Positions 7,780-15,005 of a stretch of DNA of 22,508 bases are shown one piece after another; position 1 is the stretch's first letter, and each line of letters starts with the position of its first letter. A program made the translations under genes and the position numbers. Location: the NCBI GenBank assembly GCA_021442845.1, contig JABUSD010000256.1, positions 1 through 22,508 of the forward strand, read 5' to 3'. The notes under the pieces were generated by a model, which was not told the DNA's origin, ran no database searches, and saw only the letters and a program-made list of their open reading frames with translations. This DNA comes from Holdemanella sp. Lineage in GTDB: Bacteria > Bacillota_I > Bacilli_A > Erysipelotrichales > Erysipelotrichaceae.

Positions 7780-8443
7780 AATGAATTCCAATATGCGAGA
7801 ATGGATAGAATACTAAAATCTGTTTTCCAAATAACTGATCCTTTTTAACAGGTCCAACACTTGGATCACGGCTGTCCTTGGAAACAATTCGATTGTCTCC
7901 CATGACAAAATATTCATCCTTCCCTAAAGTAACCTCTTCAAAATCCTCTGCAACAGCTACTGTGATTTCACGTTCTTCATCGTAGTAGTTTTTTGGCATC
8001 TTATTAAAATAACCATATTGTTCAACCATCTTCTTCTTATAGGCTTCATCAATATAGGCACTTTCATCCAGGGCTTCTCCATTAATATAGATAACATCAT
8101 CCTTGCATGATACCGTTTCACCTGGCATTCCGACAATTCGTTTTACCCAATGGGTTTCCTTACCTTTTTCTTCCATTGTCACAACAACGACATCCCCTCG
8201 CTTAACCTCACCGATAAACAGGGAAATCTTGCTGGTAAAACCAAATTCTCCATCCTGTAGATTTGGATGCATGCTTCTTCCCACAATATTAACAGGGTGG
8301 GCAATGAAATTGACAAACAGGAAGAAAACAATGGCAGTAACGACAAAGGTTTTCACAAAGCCTAGGATTTCACCTAAAATGGATGGCTTTTCCTTTTTTT
8401 CACTATCTCTATATACTCGCTTATTATCTTTTACTCTTTTCAT
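7778..8443 (-). CDS. lepB: Signal peptidase I
   Basis: Membrane-bound protease of 221 residues that removes signal peptides from secreted proteins at the outer face of the membrane. A basic cytoplasmic head (residues 1-27) precedes one membrane segment (about 30-50). The catalytic serine is S57 in GRSMHPNL and the general base is K101 in THWVKRIVGMPGE. Later boxes GDVVVV and YFVMGDNRIVSKDSRD match family boxes C and E, ending GPVKKDQLFGK. AAGGA precedes the ATG. A promoter with TATAAT lies directly upstream and a terminator overlaps its stop, so it is probably a single-gene unit. Its position between rplS and rbgA resembles that of signal peptidase genes in several Firmicutes. Confidence 0.95.
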   Translation of the reverse strand: MKRVKDNKRVYRDSEKKEKPSILGEILGFVKTFVVTAIVFFLFVNFIAHPVNIVGRSMHPNLQDGEFGFTSKISLFIGEVKRGDVVVVTMEEKGKETHWVKRIVGMPGETVSCKDDVIYINGEALDESAYIDEAYKKKMVEQYGYFNKMPKNYYDEEREITVAVAEDFEEVTLGKDEYFVMGDNRIVSKDSRDPSVGPVKKDQLFGKQILVFYPFSHIGIH

Positions 8444-8464
8444 ATACTTCGTCCTTCTTTGTCT

Positions 8465-8492
8465 ATTATATACTAAAAAAAAGAATATACAA
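8465..8492 (-). promoter_or_regulatory. Promoter of lepB
   Basis: Consensus -10 TATAAT (8465-8470) with TTGTAT (8487-8492) at 16 nt spacing, within the 66-nt gap between the esterase and lepB. Confidence 0.55.
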
Positions 8493-8509
8493 AAAAATTA
8501 ATAGTTCCT

Positions 8510-9409
8510 TTATGCAAAACAACTCTGAATAAAGCGCTTTAATATCTTCAAATCCTTTTTTGATTCTGAAAGGTCTGGAATTATCATATATGCATGAACC
8601 ATTCCTTTTCGATGGATGAATTCAAGTTTTATATTTTCCTTTTCAAGCATCTCTTTTAAAGAATAGGCATCATCTTTCAAAACTTCATGATCGGAAACCG
8701 TTAGAAAGACAGGACAGAATCCACTAAAGTTTCCATTTAGTGGAGAGGCATAGGGATGGGATAGCACATCTTTATCATCCGTTTGAAAATATATATCGAT
8801 CACTTCTTCATGTAGATTGGAAACCATGCAGTCTTTATCGATATATTTTGAATAGCTTTCAAAGTTTTCCAGATATTGAAGTGTTGGTGAAAACATTCCG
8901 ATTCCAGCTGGCAGCTTTCCATATATATCTTTTATGCGTAAACAGCAGGATAATACAAGATTTCCCCCTGCGCTTTCACCAAGAATAAAGATATTTTCAT
9001 TCCCATATATTTCATGAAGAGATTGATATACTCTGAAACAGTCATCCAGTCCTTTAGGATAGGGATTTTCCGGTGCTAATCGATAATCGACACTTATGAC
9101 ATTATAGCCGATTTTAGATGCAAGATACGTTGTGAACCTTCTTCTTGCCTGAGATGAACCGGATACAAAACCACCACCATGGATATAATAGAGAATCTTA
9201 TCTTTGGGATTGGTTTGACTTATAATCCATTCAATGGGGATTCCATTGATAGATTGATTCTCGATAGTAATGGTTTTTGGCAGTTTAAAACTTCCTTCTG
9301 TCTGTATTTCTTCTTGTCTTCGCTTATTGTAGTCAAAAGGCTTCTGCTTATTATAAAAGGCTCTTTTTTTCATCAGCATGAAATGAATAATTGTATTTGT
9401 TAGACTCAT
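8510..9409 (-). CDS. Alpha/beta hydrolase, HSL-type (HGGG) esterase
   Basis: Probable cytoplasmic carboxylesterase of the hormone-sensitive lipase family (alpha/beta hydrolase fold 3), 299 residues with no signal peptide. The oxyanion-hole motif YYIHGGGFVSG has HGGG at 77-80. DYRLAPENPYP follows at about 109-118, then the nucleophile elbow GESAGGNL with S146. The acid is probably D240 in TVSDHEVLKDD and the histidine H272 in GMVHAYM. Substrate unknown; such enzymes usually prefer short acyl esters. It starts 28 nt after the rplS terminator, and a promoter appears to be built into that terminator. It interrupts the rplS-rbgA synteny usual in Firmicutes, so it may be a lineage-specific insertion. 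A second HGGG esterase, secreted, lies at 21333-22334. Confidence 0.87.
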   Translation of the reverse strand: MSLTNTIIHFMLMKKRAFYNKQKPFDYNKRRQEEIQTEGSFKLPKTITIENQSINGIPIEWIISQTNPKDKILYYIHGGGFVSGSSQARRRFTTYLASKIGYNVISVDYRLAPENPYPKGLDDCFRVYQSLHEIYGNENIFILGESAGGNLVLSCCLRIKDIYGKLPAGIGMFSPTLQYLENFESYSKYIDKDCMVSNLHEEVIDIYFQTDDKDVLSHPYASPLNGNFSGFCPVFLTVSDHEVLKDDAYSLKEMLEKENIKLEFIHRKGMVHAYMIIPDLSESKKDLKILKRFIQSCFA

Positions 9410-9426
9410 AAATTTCCTCTAAATAA

Positions 9427-9455
9427 AGTATAAAAAAACTGCTGGAAATTTCCAA
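9427..9455 (-). promoter_or_regulatory. Possible promoter of the esterase, embedded in the rplS terminator
   Basis: TTGGAA (9450-9455), 17-nt spacer, TATACT (9427-9432). The -35 lies in the terminator stem-loop and the spacer contains the T run. The predicted start is about 10 nt before the ATG, close to the minimum for the AGAGGA ribosome binding site. Confidence 0.4.
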
Positions 9456-9459
9456 CAGT
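9432..9459 (-). terminator. Intrinsic terminator after rplS
   Basis: Minus-strand ACTGTTGGAAA pairs with TTTCCAGCAGT (11 positions, one G-T pair, essentially no loop beyond the inner A-T pairs) and is followed by seven T. It begins 11 nt beyond the rplS stop. Confidence 0.85.
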
Positions 9460-9470
9460 CTTTCTTTGAA

Positions 9471-9818
9471 TTAGCGTACTTCTTTTAAACGAGCAGCCTT
9501 ACCTGAACGTCCACGTAAGTAGTGTAATTTGTTACGACGAACTTTACCGTGACGAACAACTTCAATCTTGTCAATGATTGGTGAGTGAAGTGGGAACTTA
9601 CGTTCTACACCAATCTGGTTAGAGATTTTACGAACTGTAAATGTTTCTGAGATTCCTCCACCAACACGTTCAATAACAACACCTTCAAAAATCTGGATAC
9701 GGCTCTTGTCACCTTCTTTGATTTTTACGTGTACACGTACAGTGCTTCCTGAACGGAATTCTGGAATGTCAGTCTTTAACTGTGATTTAGTGACTTCATT
9801 TACTAAGTTTAAATTCAT
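9471..9818 (-). CDS. rplS: 50S ribosomal protein bL19
   Basis: The protein has 115 residues, the usual length. bL19 sits at the interface of the 30S and 50S subunits. Recognisable stretches are [55 protein letters not shown] and the basic tail [21 protein letters not shown] strong AGGAGG lies 8 nt before the ATG. A good promoter overlaps the trmD stop and gives a leader of about 84 nt, so rplS can be expressed separately from trmD. Codon choice is that of a highly expressed gene. Confidence 0.97.
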   Translation of the reverse strand: MNLNLVNEVTKSQLKTDIPEFRSGSTVRVHVKIKEGDKSRIQIFEGVVIERVGGGISETFTVRKISNQIGVERKFPLHSPIIDKIEVVRHGKVRRNKLHYLRGRSGKAARLKEVR

Positions 9819-9902
9819 CTGTCTTTCCTCCTATGTCTTCATTTATACGATTTATTGTTCATTCACATAAATGCCAGCGGAACATATCGGCACAACAGTG
9901 CT
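9819..9902 (-). promoter_or_regulatory. rplS 5' leader, candidate L19 leader element
   Basis: About 84 nt separate the predicted transcription start from the rplS ATG. It contains a small GCAC-TGTT-GTGC hairpin followed by CCGATATGTTCCGCTGG, then the AGGAGG site. A ribosomal-protein L19 leader family is known upstream of rplS in low-GC Firmicutes. Position and size fit, but I cannot confirm the fold by eye. Confidence 0.35.
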
Positions 9903-9907
9903 TGTAT

Positions 9908-9936
9908 ATTCTATCATTTCATTCTATTTTTTTCAA
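9908..9936 (-). promoter_or_regulatory. Promoter of rplS
   Basis: TTGAAA (9931-9936), exactly 17 nt, TAGAAT (9908-9913). The -35 box overlaps the trmD TGA stop (9933-9935). Both boxes are five of six matches to consensus. Confidence 0.6.
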
Positions 9937-10649
9937 TCTTTTTGTAACGATTCTATATACTTTCTATCTTCATCATTCAACGCTATTTTTTCCAATAGAT
10001 CTTTTCGATGATAATATGTATTTTCTAATGATTTTTCATGACGCCATTTTCTGATATTGGCATGATGCCCGCTCAATAGGACATCCGGTACCCTTTTGCC
10101 ATCATATACTTCTGGTCGCGTATATTGGGGATATTCCAATAATCCATTAGAAAAGGAATCATCCTCACTGCTATCCTGTCGGATTACGCCTGGTAACAAA
10201 CGTAAAATAGCATCACACATGACTGTACAGGCCCCTTCGCCTCCAGTTAAGACAAAATCCCCCAATGACATCTGTACATCAACATAATCACGGATTCTTT
10301 CATCAAAGCCTTCATAATGTCCACAGATGAAGATCAGATGGTTCTTCGTGGATAAATCTTTTGCGATAGACTGATTGAATGTCTTTCCCTGGGGACTTAA
10401 TAGAATGACTAGGCTTTGATCTGTTCGAATTGTCTTTAGCGCATCCAGAATTGGCTGGCACATCAATACCATACCAGCCCCTCCTCCATAGGGTGTGTCA
10501 TCCACATGTCCATGCTTCTCATTGGTAAAGGCTCTAAAATCCACAGTTTCAAATTCAAAGAGATTCTTTTCCCTAGCTCTTTTGATAATGCTTGTGTTTA
10601 AAAGCGAATCAAAATATTCCGGAAATAATGTCAATACGGATATTTTCAT
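9933..10649 (-). CDS. trmD: tRNA (guanine-37-N1) methyltransferase
   Basis: SPOUT-family enzyme of 238 residues that makes m1G37 next to the anticodon from S-adenosylmethionine and so prevents +1 frameshifting. Motifs in order are MKISVLTLFPEYF, DTPYGGGAGMVLMCQPI (about 51-67), LSPQGKTFNQ (84-93), the knotted SAM-binding part ICGHYEGFDERIRDYV and SLGDFVLTGGE (about 108-138), then the tRNA-binding half with GLLEYPQYTRP and LLSGHHANIRKWR. Its ATG overlaps the rimM TGA as ATGA, implying coupled translation. Part of the conserved rpsP-rimM-trmD-rplS cluster. Confidence 0.97.
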   Translation of the reverse strand: MKISVLTLFPEYFDSLLNTSIIKRAREKNLFEFETVDFRAFTNEKHGHVDDTPYGGGAGMVLMCQPILDALKTIRTDQSLVILLSPQGKTFNQSIAKDLSTKNHLIFICGHYEGFDERIRDYVDVQMSLGDFVLTGGEGACTVMCDAILRLLPGVIRQDSSEDDSFSNGLLEYPQYTRPEVYDGKRVPDVLLSGHHANIRKWRHEKSLENTYYHRKDLLEKIALNDEDRKYIESLQKD

Positions 10650-11134
10650 CGTAACCCTTCCATTTCTTTGATTGTCATCATCTTACCTTCAATATCCACA
10701 TCCAGTACAAAGGCATCAACAAATGGCATTAAGAAGCTATCCTTCCCTTTTTTAATACGCAATACAAGATTAGCGCCTGTTTCCAATATATCCACTACAT
10801 TTCCTAGTTCTTCCTTTTTTTCATTGAAGACGGTACATCCCATCAGTTCATGATAGTAGAACTCATCTTCTTCTAATTCCGGAAGTTCCTTTTCATTGAT
10901 ATATAAAACCTCTGTTTTTAATAATTCTGCCTGATCAATGGAATCTATACCTTCAAATTTAGCATAGCCAAACCCTTTCTGCATACGAAAGCCAAGTACC
11001 TTCATCTTCTTTCCATCAGATAGATATAACATCTGATTCTTTGAAAAACAGGCATTGACATCATCCGTAAAAAGATATAGTTTGCATTCCCCTTTTAAAC
11101 CATGTGTATTTATAATTGTTGCGACCTTAACCAT
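10646..11134 (-). CDS. rimM: 16S rRNA processing/30S maturation factor RimM
   Basis: The protein has 162 residues. It binds ribosomal protein uS19 and assists maturation of the 30S head. The N-terminal RimM domain begins KVATIINTHGLKGECKLYLFTD, the family's GxIxxxHGLKGEVK-like start. A PRC-barrel domain follows from about residue 90 (EDEFYYHELMGCTVFNE...LGNVVDILETGANLVL) to MPFVDAFVLDVDIEGK. AAGGAG precedes the ATG. It is downstream of khpA across an intrinsic-terminator hairpin and is coupled to trmD. Confidence 0.95.
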   Translation of the reverse strand: MVKVATIINTHGLKGECKLYLFTDDVNACFSKNQMLYLSDGKKMKVLGFRMQKGFGYAKFEGIDSIDQAELLKTEVLYINEKELPELEEDEFYYHELMGCTVFNEKKEELGNVVDILETGANLVLRIKKGKDSFLMPFVDAFVLDVDIEGKMMTIKEMEGLR

Positions 11135-11144
11135 AGTACTCCTT

Positions 11145-11172
11145 AAAAAAATAGGATGTATATCACATCCTA
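11145..11172 (-). terminator. Intrinsic terminator inside the ribosomal-protein operon (khpA/rimM)
   Basis: Minus-strand TAGGATGT, loop GATAT, ACATCCTA (8-bp stem) followed by seven T. It begins at the khpA stop and ends 10 nt before the rimM ATG. There is no room for a promoter between it and rimM, so rimM-trmD depend on read-through or on a promoter inside khpA. Confidence 0.75.
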
Positions 11173-11418
11173 ATAGGCTTCGAATTTAACCGAAATTCTT
11201 CTTTTTACACCTCTAGCTGCAATTGACATCATCTGACGGATGCTGCTTGCCATAGCTCCTTTTCTTCCGATTAGACGAGCTACATCATCGCTATTGGCAT
11301 ATACATACAATAAAACTTCATTTTCATTTGTAGAAGACATTGTCTTAACGGATAATGACTTTTTGTCATCTACGAGTGGATAACAAAGTTCATATAAAGT
11401 CTTCTCTAAATCAACCAT
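11170..11418 (-). CDS. khpA: KH-domain RNA-binding protein KhpA (YlqC)
   Basis: Small RNA-binding protein of 82 residues with one KH domain. The GxxG loop is visible as LIGRKGAMASSIRQMM, followed by SIAARGVKRRISVKFEAY. In Gram-positive bacteria KhpA works with KhpB (Jag/EloR) in cell elongation and in RNA binding. It starts 8 nt after the rpsP stop with an AGGAA site. The B. subtilis order rpsP-ylqC-ylqD-rimM is kept except that ylqD is missing and a terminator occupies the gap. Confidence 0.92.
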   Translation of the reverse strand: MVDLEKTLYELCYPLVDDKKSLSVKTMSSTNENEVLLYVYANSDDVARLIGRKGAMASSIRQMMSIAARGVKRRISVKFEAY

Positions 11419-11426
11419 ATCATTTC

Positions 11427-11687
11427 CTATTTAGATTCGTGGAAAGCTTTCATGACACCTTCTTTAGATAATAAAGAACGAACTGTGTCTGTTGGTTTTG
11501 CTCCATTTGCTAACCATTTTAAAGCTAATTCCTTGTTTAAAGTTACTTTATCTTCAGCCTTCATTGGGTTGTATGTACCGATTTCTTCGATGATACGTCC
11601 ATCACGAGGAGAACGTGAATCAGCAGCTACGATACGATAGAAAGGTGCACCTTTTTTACCCATTCTTTTTAAACGTAATTTTACCAT
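11427..11687 (-). CDS. rpsP: 30S ribosomal protein bS16
   Basis: The protein has 86 residues, within the family's usual size. It starts [41 protein letters not shown], the strongly conserved bS16 N-terminus, and ends with [23 protein letters not shown]. It helps assemble the body of the 30S subunit. It is the first gene of the rpsP-khpA-rimM-trmD(-rplS) cluster, with a near-consensus promoter embedded in the preceding terminator and an AGAAGG ribosome binding site. Confidence 0.97.
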   Translation of the reverse strand: MVKLRLKRMGKKGAPFYRIVAADSRSPRDGRIIEEIGTYNPMKAEDKVTLNKELALKWLANGAKPTDTVRSLLSKEGVMKAFHESK

Positions 11688-11719
11688 AAAATTTACCTTC
11701 TCTTTCTAATTGCTTGTAT

Positions 11720-11748
11720 AGAATACCACGCATAAAAATAAGTGTCAA
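11720..11748 (-). promoter_or_regulatory. Promoter of the rpsP operon, overlapping a terminator
   Basis: Perfect -35 TTGACA (11743-11748), 17-nt spacer, TATTCT (11720-11725). The -35 lies in the 3' arm of the terminator that ends the preceding lipoprotein gene. The start site would be near 11713, giving a leader of about 25 nt. Confidence 0.65.
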
Positions 11749-11769
11749 GCACTTTTACTTGACACTTAT
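11734..11769 (-). terminator. Intrinsic terminator after the second lipoprotein
   Basis: Minus-strand ATAAGTGTCAAG, loop TAAAAGTG, CTTGACACTTAT: a perfect 12-bp stem followed by TTTTATG. It lies 5 nt beyond the lipoprotein stop at 11775. The plus strand also has a T run, but no plus-strand gene precedes it. Confidence 0.85.
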
Positions 11770-11774
11770 AGTTT

Positions 11775-12359
11775 TTATTCTTTTGTTTCGCTAGAGTCAA
11801 AAGATTCAAAATAACTATATGCATTTGCCGTTATGACATCATAGAATTCATTGGAAACATTTGTAATCTTCCATCCATCCTTATCCTTTGTACATTCAAA
11901 CTGGATTGTGCATGTCGCTGTTTTCGTTTGATAAGAATCCTTTGTTTCATTAAATGCAGTTACAAATATCTGATTCAATTCTTCTTCACTAGCACCAGTG
12001 AATGCTAACTGTAAAGCTCTTGATAGATAATATGTCATTGCCTGTGATAATAACGATGATGCATCCACATAAGTGGCATCCACAGATACAGTTGCCTTAT
12101 CTCCATCTACTTTGGAATCCTTGATTGTATACTCCATCTTTGCGGCACATTCCTTAAAATAATCCAATAGAAGATTTGTGATTGCATCGTCTGAATTCAA
12201 TGTTTCATCTAGTTCTTTGGAATCAATTGTACTGAAATCATACTTCTGTACATTTTTCATGCATTGATCAACAACTTCTCTAGGATCGCTAGAACATCCT
12301 GTCATAAAAGCCATTGAAAATACAAGACACAGTGAAATAAATACTTTTTTAATCTTCAT
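11775..12359 (-). CDS. Lipoprotein, paralogue of the 12444-13025 protein
   Basis: A 194-residue protein with a lipoprotein signal peptide: MKIKKVFISLCLVFSMAFMTGC, lipobox MTGC with the lipidated cysteine at residue 22. The mature part starts SSDPREVVDQCMKNVQKYDF and contains DSKVDGDKATVSVDATYVDAS and DKDGWKITNVSNEFYDVITANAYSYF. It aligns along its whole length with the neighbouring lipoprotein. The layout (short N-terminal helix after SDP, central KVxGDKATVxV strand, C-terminal DGWxIxxVSxEF strand) resembles small NTF2-like/DUF4878- or DUF5105-type lipoproteins; this is inference and no function can be given. It is separated from its paralogue by a terminator and ends at another, so it may be transcribed separately. 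I see no clear promoter in the 45-nt gap upstream. Confidence 0.85.
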   Translation of the reverse strand: MKIKKVFISLCLVFSMAFMTGCSSDPREVVDQCMKNVQKYDFSTIDSKELDETLNSDDAITNLLLDYFKECAAKMEYTIKDSKVDGDKATVSVDATYVDASSLLSQAMTYYLSRALQLAFTGASEEELNQIFVTAFNETKDSYQTKTATCTIQFECTKDKDGWKITNVSNEFYDVITANAYSYFESFDSSETKE

Positions 12360-12404
12360 AATAAGCCTCTTTTCTTTCTATTCTTATTTTAACATTTTCC
12401 ATAC

Positions 12405-12426
12405 AAAAAAAGGCCATATATGGCCT
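12405..12426 (-). terminator. Intrinsic terminator after the first lipoprotein
   Basis: AGGCCATATATGGCCT is a perfect 16-nt palindrome (12411-12426), followed on the minus strand by six T before G. It lies between the two lipoprotein paralogues. Confidence 0.8.
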
Positions 12427-12443
12427 AATTGATACAGAATTAC

Positions 12444-13025
12444 TTATTTCTTATCGTTTCCTTCTAAGTTATTGAAGAAAGTGTATGCATTAGCTGTTAT
12501 TACATCAACGAACTCATCCGATACATCATCAACAAGCCATCCACCGCTTTCTTTCATACATTCAAACTTGACTGTACATTTAGCTGTATTTGTCTTAACT
12601 GAATCTTTCAATCCATTGAATGAAGAAACGAATAATTCGATTTTTCCTGTTGCATCTTCACCAGAGAATGAATATTGTAAAGGATTTTTAAACGCATCTT
12701 CCATAACAGCTGAATAGATTGGTGTCGCATCTGTATATGTCATTTCTACCGTTACAGTTGCCTTGTCTCCATTTACTTTTGTATCTTGAATCTTATATTC
12801 GATTTTTGATGATGTTTCATTAAAGTACTCTTTCAAGGAATTTAAAATAGTATCTCCCTGATTTATACTCTCTTCTACATCTGATGTTGCGATTGAACTT
12901 AAATCCATAACTTTAACAGCTTCCATACAAGCTTCAACAGCCCCTTTTGGATCGCTTGCACATCCTGTCATGAATACAAGTGAAAATGCACATAACATGG
13001 ATCCAATTAACTTCTTGATTTTCAT
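12444..13025 (-). CDS. Lipoprotein, paralogue of the 11775-12359 protein
   Basis: A 193-residue protein with signal peptide MKIKKLIGSMLCAFSLVFMTGC and lipobox MTGC (cysteine at residue 22), followed by ASDPKGAVEACMEAVKVMDL. The central segment DTKVNGDKATVTVEMTYTDAT and the C-terminal SGGWLVDDVSDEFVDVITANAYTFF correspond position by position to its downstream neighbour. It is therefore a tandem duplicate that has diverged considerably. It starts 31 nt after the murA stop with a strong AGGAGG site, and no promoter is evident in the gap, so it is probably cotranscribed with murA. An outer-surface role linked to the envelope is only suggested by this context. Confidence 0.86.
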   Translation of the reverse strand: MKIKKLIGSMLCAFSLVFMTGCASDPKGAVEACMEAVKVMDLSSIATSDVEESINQGDTILNSLKEYFNETSSKIEYKIQDTKVNGDKATVTVEMTYTDATPIYSAVMEDAFKNPLQYSFSGEDATGKIELFVSSFNGLKDSVKTNTAKCTVKFECMKESGGWLVDDVSDEFVDVITANAYTFFNNLEGNDKK

Positions 13026-13056
13026 AATATACTCCTCCTATATGAATAGTTGATTA

Positions 13057-14322
13057 TTACTCAACTTCTTCACGCCATAGTTTAGCACCTAATTGTTGTA
13101 GCTTACCATCCAGGTTGTCATACCCTCTATCAATATGGTAAGCATCATGAATTTCGGTGATACCATCTGCCATTAGACCTGCAACGACAAGTCCTGCACC
13201 ACAACGAAGATCGGTTGCCTTTACTCTGGCACCATGAAGATCTGTCTTTCCACTGATAAAGCAGGCTGGCACTCTGACATTGATATCGGCTCCCATTTTA
13301 TTTAATTCTGCACAATGTTTAAAGCGTTCTGTATAAATCGTTTCCTTAACGCTAGATTGTCCTTCACAGCGTGTTAAAAGCGCTGTAAATGGCTGTTGTA
13401 CATCCGTTGCGAAACCTGGATATGGCTTTGTCAGAATATCTGTTGGCTTTAAAGGTTTAGTAGACCCTTTGACATGGACTTTATCCGATTCAACTTCTAA
13501 ATCGATGCCAATCTGTTTTAACTTTGATAGAATCGCATCCAAATGCTGTGGAATGACATTTTCAATTGTCATTTCATCTGCCATGGCAGCTGCGATAATC
13601 ACATAGGTTGCCGCCTCGATACGATCAGGAATGATTTCATGAATGCATCCACCTAGACTGTCTACACCATGGATTGTGATTGTACTTGTTCCCATTCCAT
13701 GGATCTTAGCTCCCATGTTGTTTAGAAGCGTTGCGATATCGATGATTTCTGGTTCTCTGGCAGCATTTTCAATGACTGTCTTTCCTTTGGCGTAGACAGC
13801 TGCCATCATGATATTGATGGTTGCCCCTACGCTGGATATATCAAGGAAAATCTTCGTTCCTATTAATTCTTTTGCATCCAGGATACAACATCCATTTTCA
13901 TAGGAAACGGTTGCCCCCAATGCTTCAAATCCCTTTAAATGAAGATCAATAGGACGTGGTCCAAGATAACATCCTCCTGGCATCTTGATTTCCACATGTC
14001 CGAATTTTCCTAACAATGCACCCATAAAATAATAGCTGGCTCTTAATTTAGAAACCGCATTGGATGTCATTGGAATGTTTTTCATATGGCTTGGATCGAT
14101 GTATAAAGTCTCGTCCCCCTTTTCGATAACTTCTACACCTAATTCATTTAATAATATAATCAATGAGCGAACATCGGAGATATTTGGAATCCCATACATG
14201 GTAACTGGCTTATTGGCAAGTACACAAGCTGGAATCAAGGCAACTGTTGCATTTTTTGATCCGCTGATACGTACCGTACCATTCAATCGATGTCCACCTT
14301 CAATTTTGATGACTCTTTCCAT
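13057..14322 (-). CDS. murA: UDP-N-acetylglucosamine 1-carboxyvinyltransferase
   Basis: Catalyses the first committed step of peptidoglycan synthesis, transferring enolpyruvate from PEP to UDP-GlcNAc in the cytoplasm. It has 421 residues, the normal length. Residues K23 and N24 (ISGSKNATVALIPA) and the catalytic-loop cysteine C118 in MPGGCYLGPRPIDLHLKG are visible. C118 is the residue targeted by fosfomycin, so the enzyme is predicted to be of the sensitive cysteine type. Other motifs include DRIEAATYVIIAAAM and PGFATDVQQPFTALL, and the C-terminal TDLRCGAGLVVAGLMADG. Many Firmicutes carry two MurA copies; whether this is the primary copy cannot be told here. AAGGGGG precedes the ATG. Confidence 0.95.
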   Translation of the reverse strand: MERVIKIEGGHRLNGTVRISGSKNATVALIPACVLANKPVTMYGIPNISDVRSLIILLNELGVEVIEKGDETLYIDPSHMKNIPMTSNAVSKLRASYYFMGALLGKFGHVEIKMPGGCYLGPRPIDLHLKGFEALGATVSYENGCCILDAKELIGTKIFLDISSVGATINIMMAAVYAKGKTVIENAAREPEIIDIATLLNNMGAKIHGMGTSTITIHGVDSLGGCIHEIIPDRIEAATYVIIAAAMADEMTIENVIPQHLDAILSKLKQIGIDLEVESDKVHVKGSTKPLKPTDILTKPYPGFATDVQQPFTALLTRCEGQSSVKETIYTERFKHCAELNKMGADINVRVPACFISGKTDLHGARVKATDLRCGAGLVVAGLMADGITEIHDAYHIDRGYDNLDGKLQQLGAKLWREEVE

Positions 14323-14348
14323 TTTGTCTTCCCCCTTAAGGCGTATTC

Positions 14349-14377
14349 ATAATACACTATTGAAGAAATTTTTTCCA
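14349..14377 (-). promoter_or_regulatory. Possible promoter of murA
   Basis: TATTAT (14349-14354) with TGGAAA (14372-14377) at 17 nt spacing; the -35 is poor. It lies in the short gap between the DUF308 terminator and murA. Confidence 0.3.
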
Positions 14378-14378
14378 C

Positions 14379-14408
14379 AAAAAAAATAAGGGATTCGAAA
14401 TCCCTTAT
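14379..14408 (-). terminator. Intrinsic terminator after the DUF308 gene
   Basis: Minus-strand ATAAGGGAT, loop TTCGA, ATCCCTTAT (9-bp stem) followed by eight T. It lies 9 nt beyond the DUF308 stop. Confidence 0.85.
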
Positions 14409-14417
14409 CCATCATTT

Positions 14418-14951
14418 CTATTTCTTTTCTGGTTCTTTTGTGAACGCACGTGAAATCATGGAAGCTCCTGTGAATAGTAGACCCATTGCCACAGATGCAT
14501 TAATAAATGCTGTACTGAAGATTGCACTTGCGAAGCTTGATAGACCGATAACTAGTGATAAGATACCTAAGATTAGTGTTAACCACCAGTTCTTAATACC
14601 CATATCCTTCAATGTAAAGCTTCCAACGATATCTTCGATACCTGAGAAAACAATCCAGATCTGGAATACATTTAATGCAACAATTGTTGTGAAGATCATT
14701 CCATTGCTCAAAAGCATAAATCCAAGAATTGCCTGGATAATACCTTGAACTAAGAACATGGCTCTAAGTGGGAACCCTTTTTCCAACTGAAAGAATACGA
14801 TAATACTCATAATACCACCAGCAACAAACATACAAGCTGATACCCATGAATAAGCTACTAATGTTGCTTCTGGCATAAAAAATGTTGAAAATCCCATACC
14901 AATAAATAAGATTCCAATTACTACAAGAGCAATTTTAGCTAATGTTTTCAT
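14418..14951 (-). CDS. DUF308/HdeD-type integral membrane protein
   Basis: A 177-residue hydrophobic protein with about six membrane segments (near residues 5-27, 32-54, 62-82, 86-106, 122-142 and 146-167), a glycine-rich pattern of the form GILFIGMGFSTFF and GGIMSIIVFF, and a charged tail FTKEPEKK. The repeated pairing of helices with LGIxxLxxG-like motifs is typical of the HdeD/DUF308 family, whose E. coli member is linked to acid resistance. Function in Firmicutes is unknown, and the family call rests on pattern recognition. It has its own TTGACA promoter region and terminator and so appears to be a single-gene unit. Confidence 0.78.
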   Translation of the reverse strand: MKTLAKIALVVIGILFIGMGFSTFFMPEATLVAYSWVSACMFVAGGIMSIIVFFQLEKGFPLRAMFLVQGIIQAILGFMLLSNGMIFTTIVALNVFQIWIVFSGIEDIVGSFTLKDMGIKNWWLTLILGILSLVIGLSSFASAIFSTAFINASVAMGLLFTGASMISRAFTKEPEKK

Positions 14952-15005
14952 AATTTTTTAACTTCCTTTCCTAATAAATACACATTGTTTTTTGACAACA
15001 TCAAT

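Noticed and set aside
11734..11776. Plus-strand terminator reading of the 12-bp hairpin
   Set aside because: A T run exists on the plus side, but no plus-strand gene lies upstream, so only the minus-strand role is supported.
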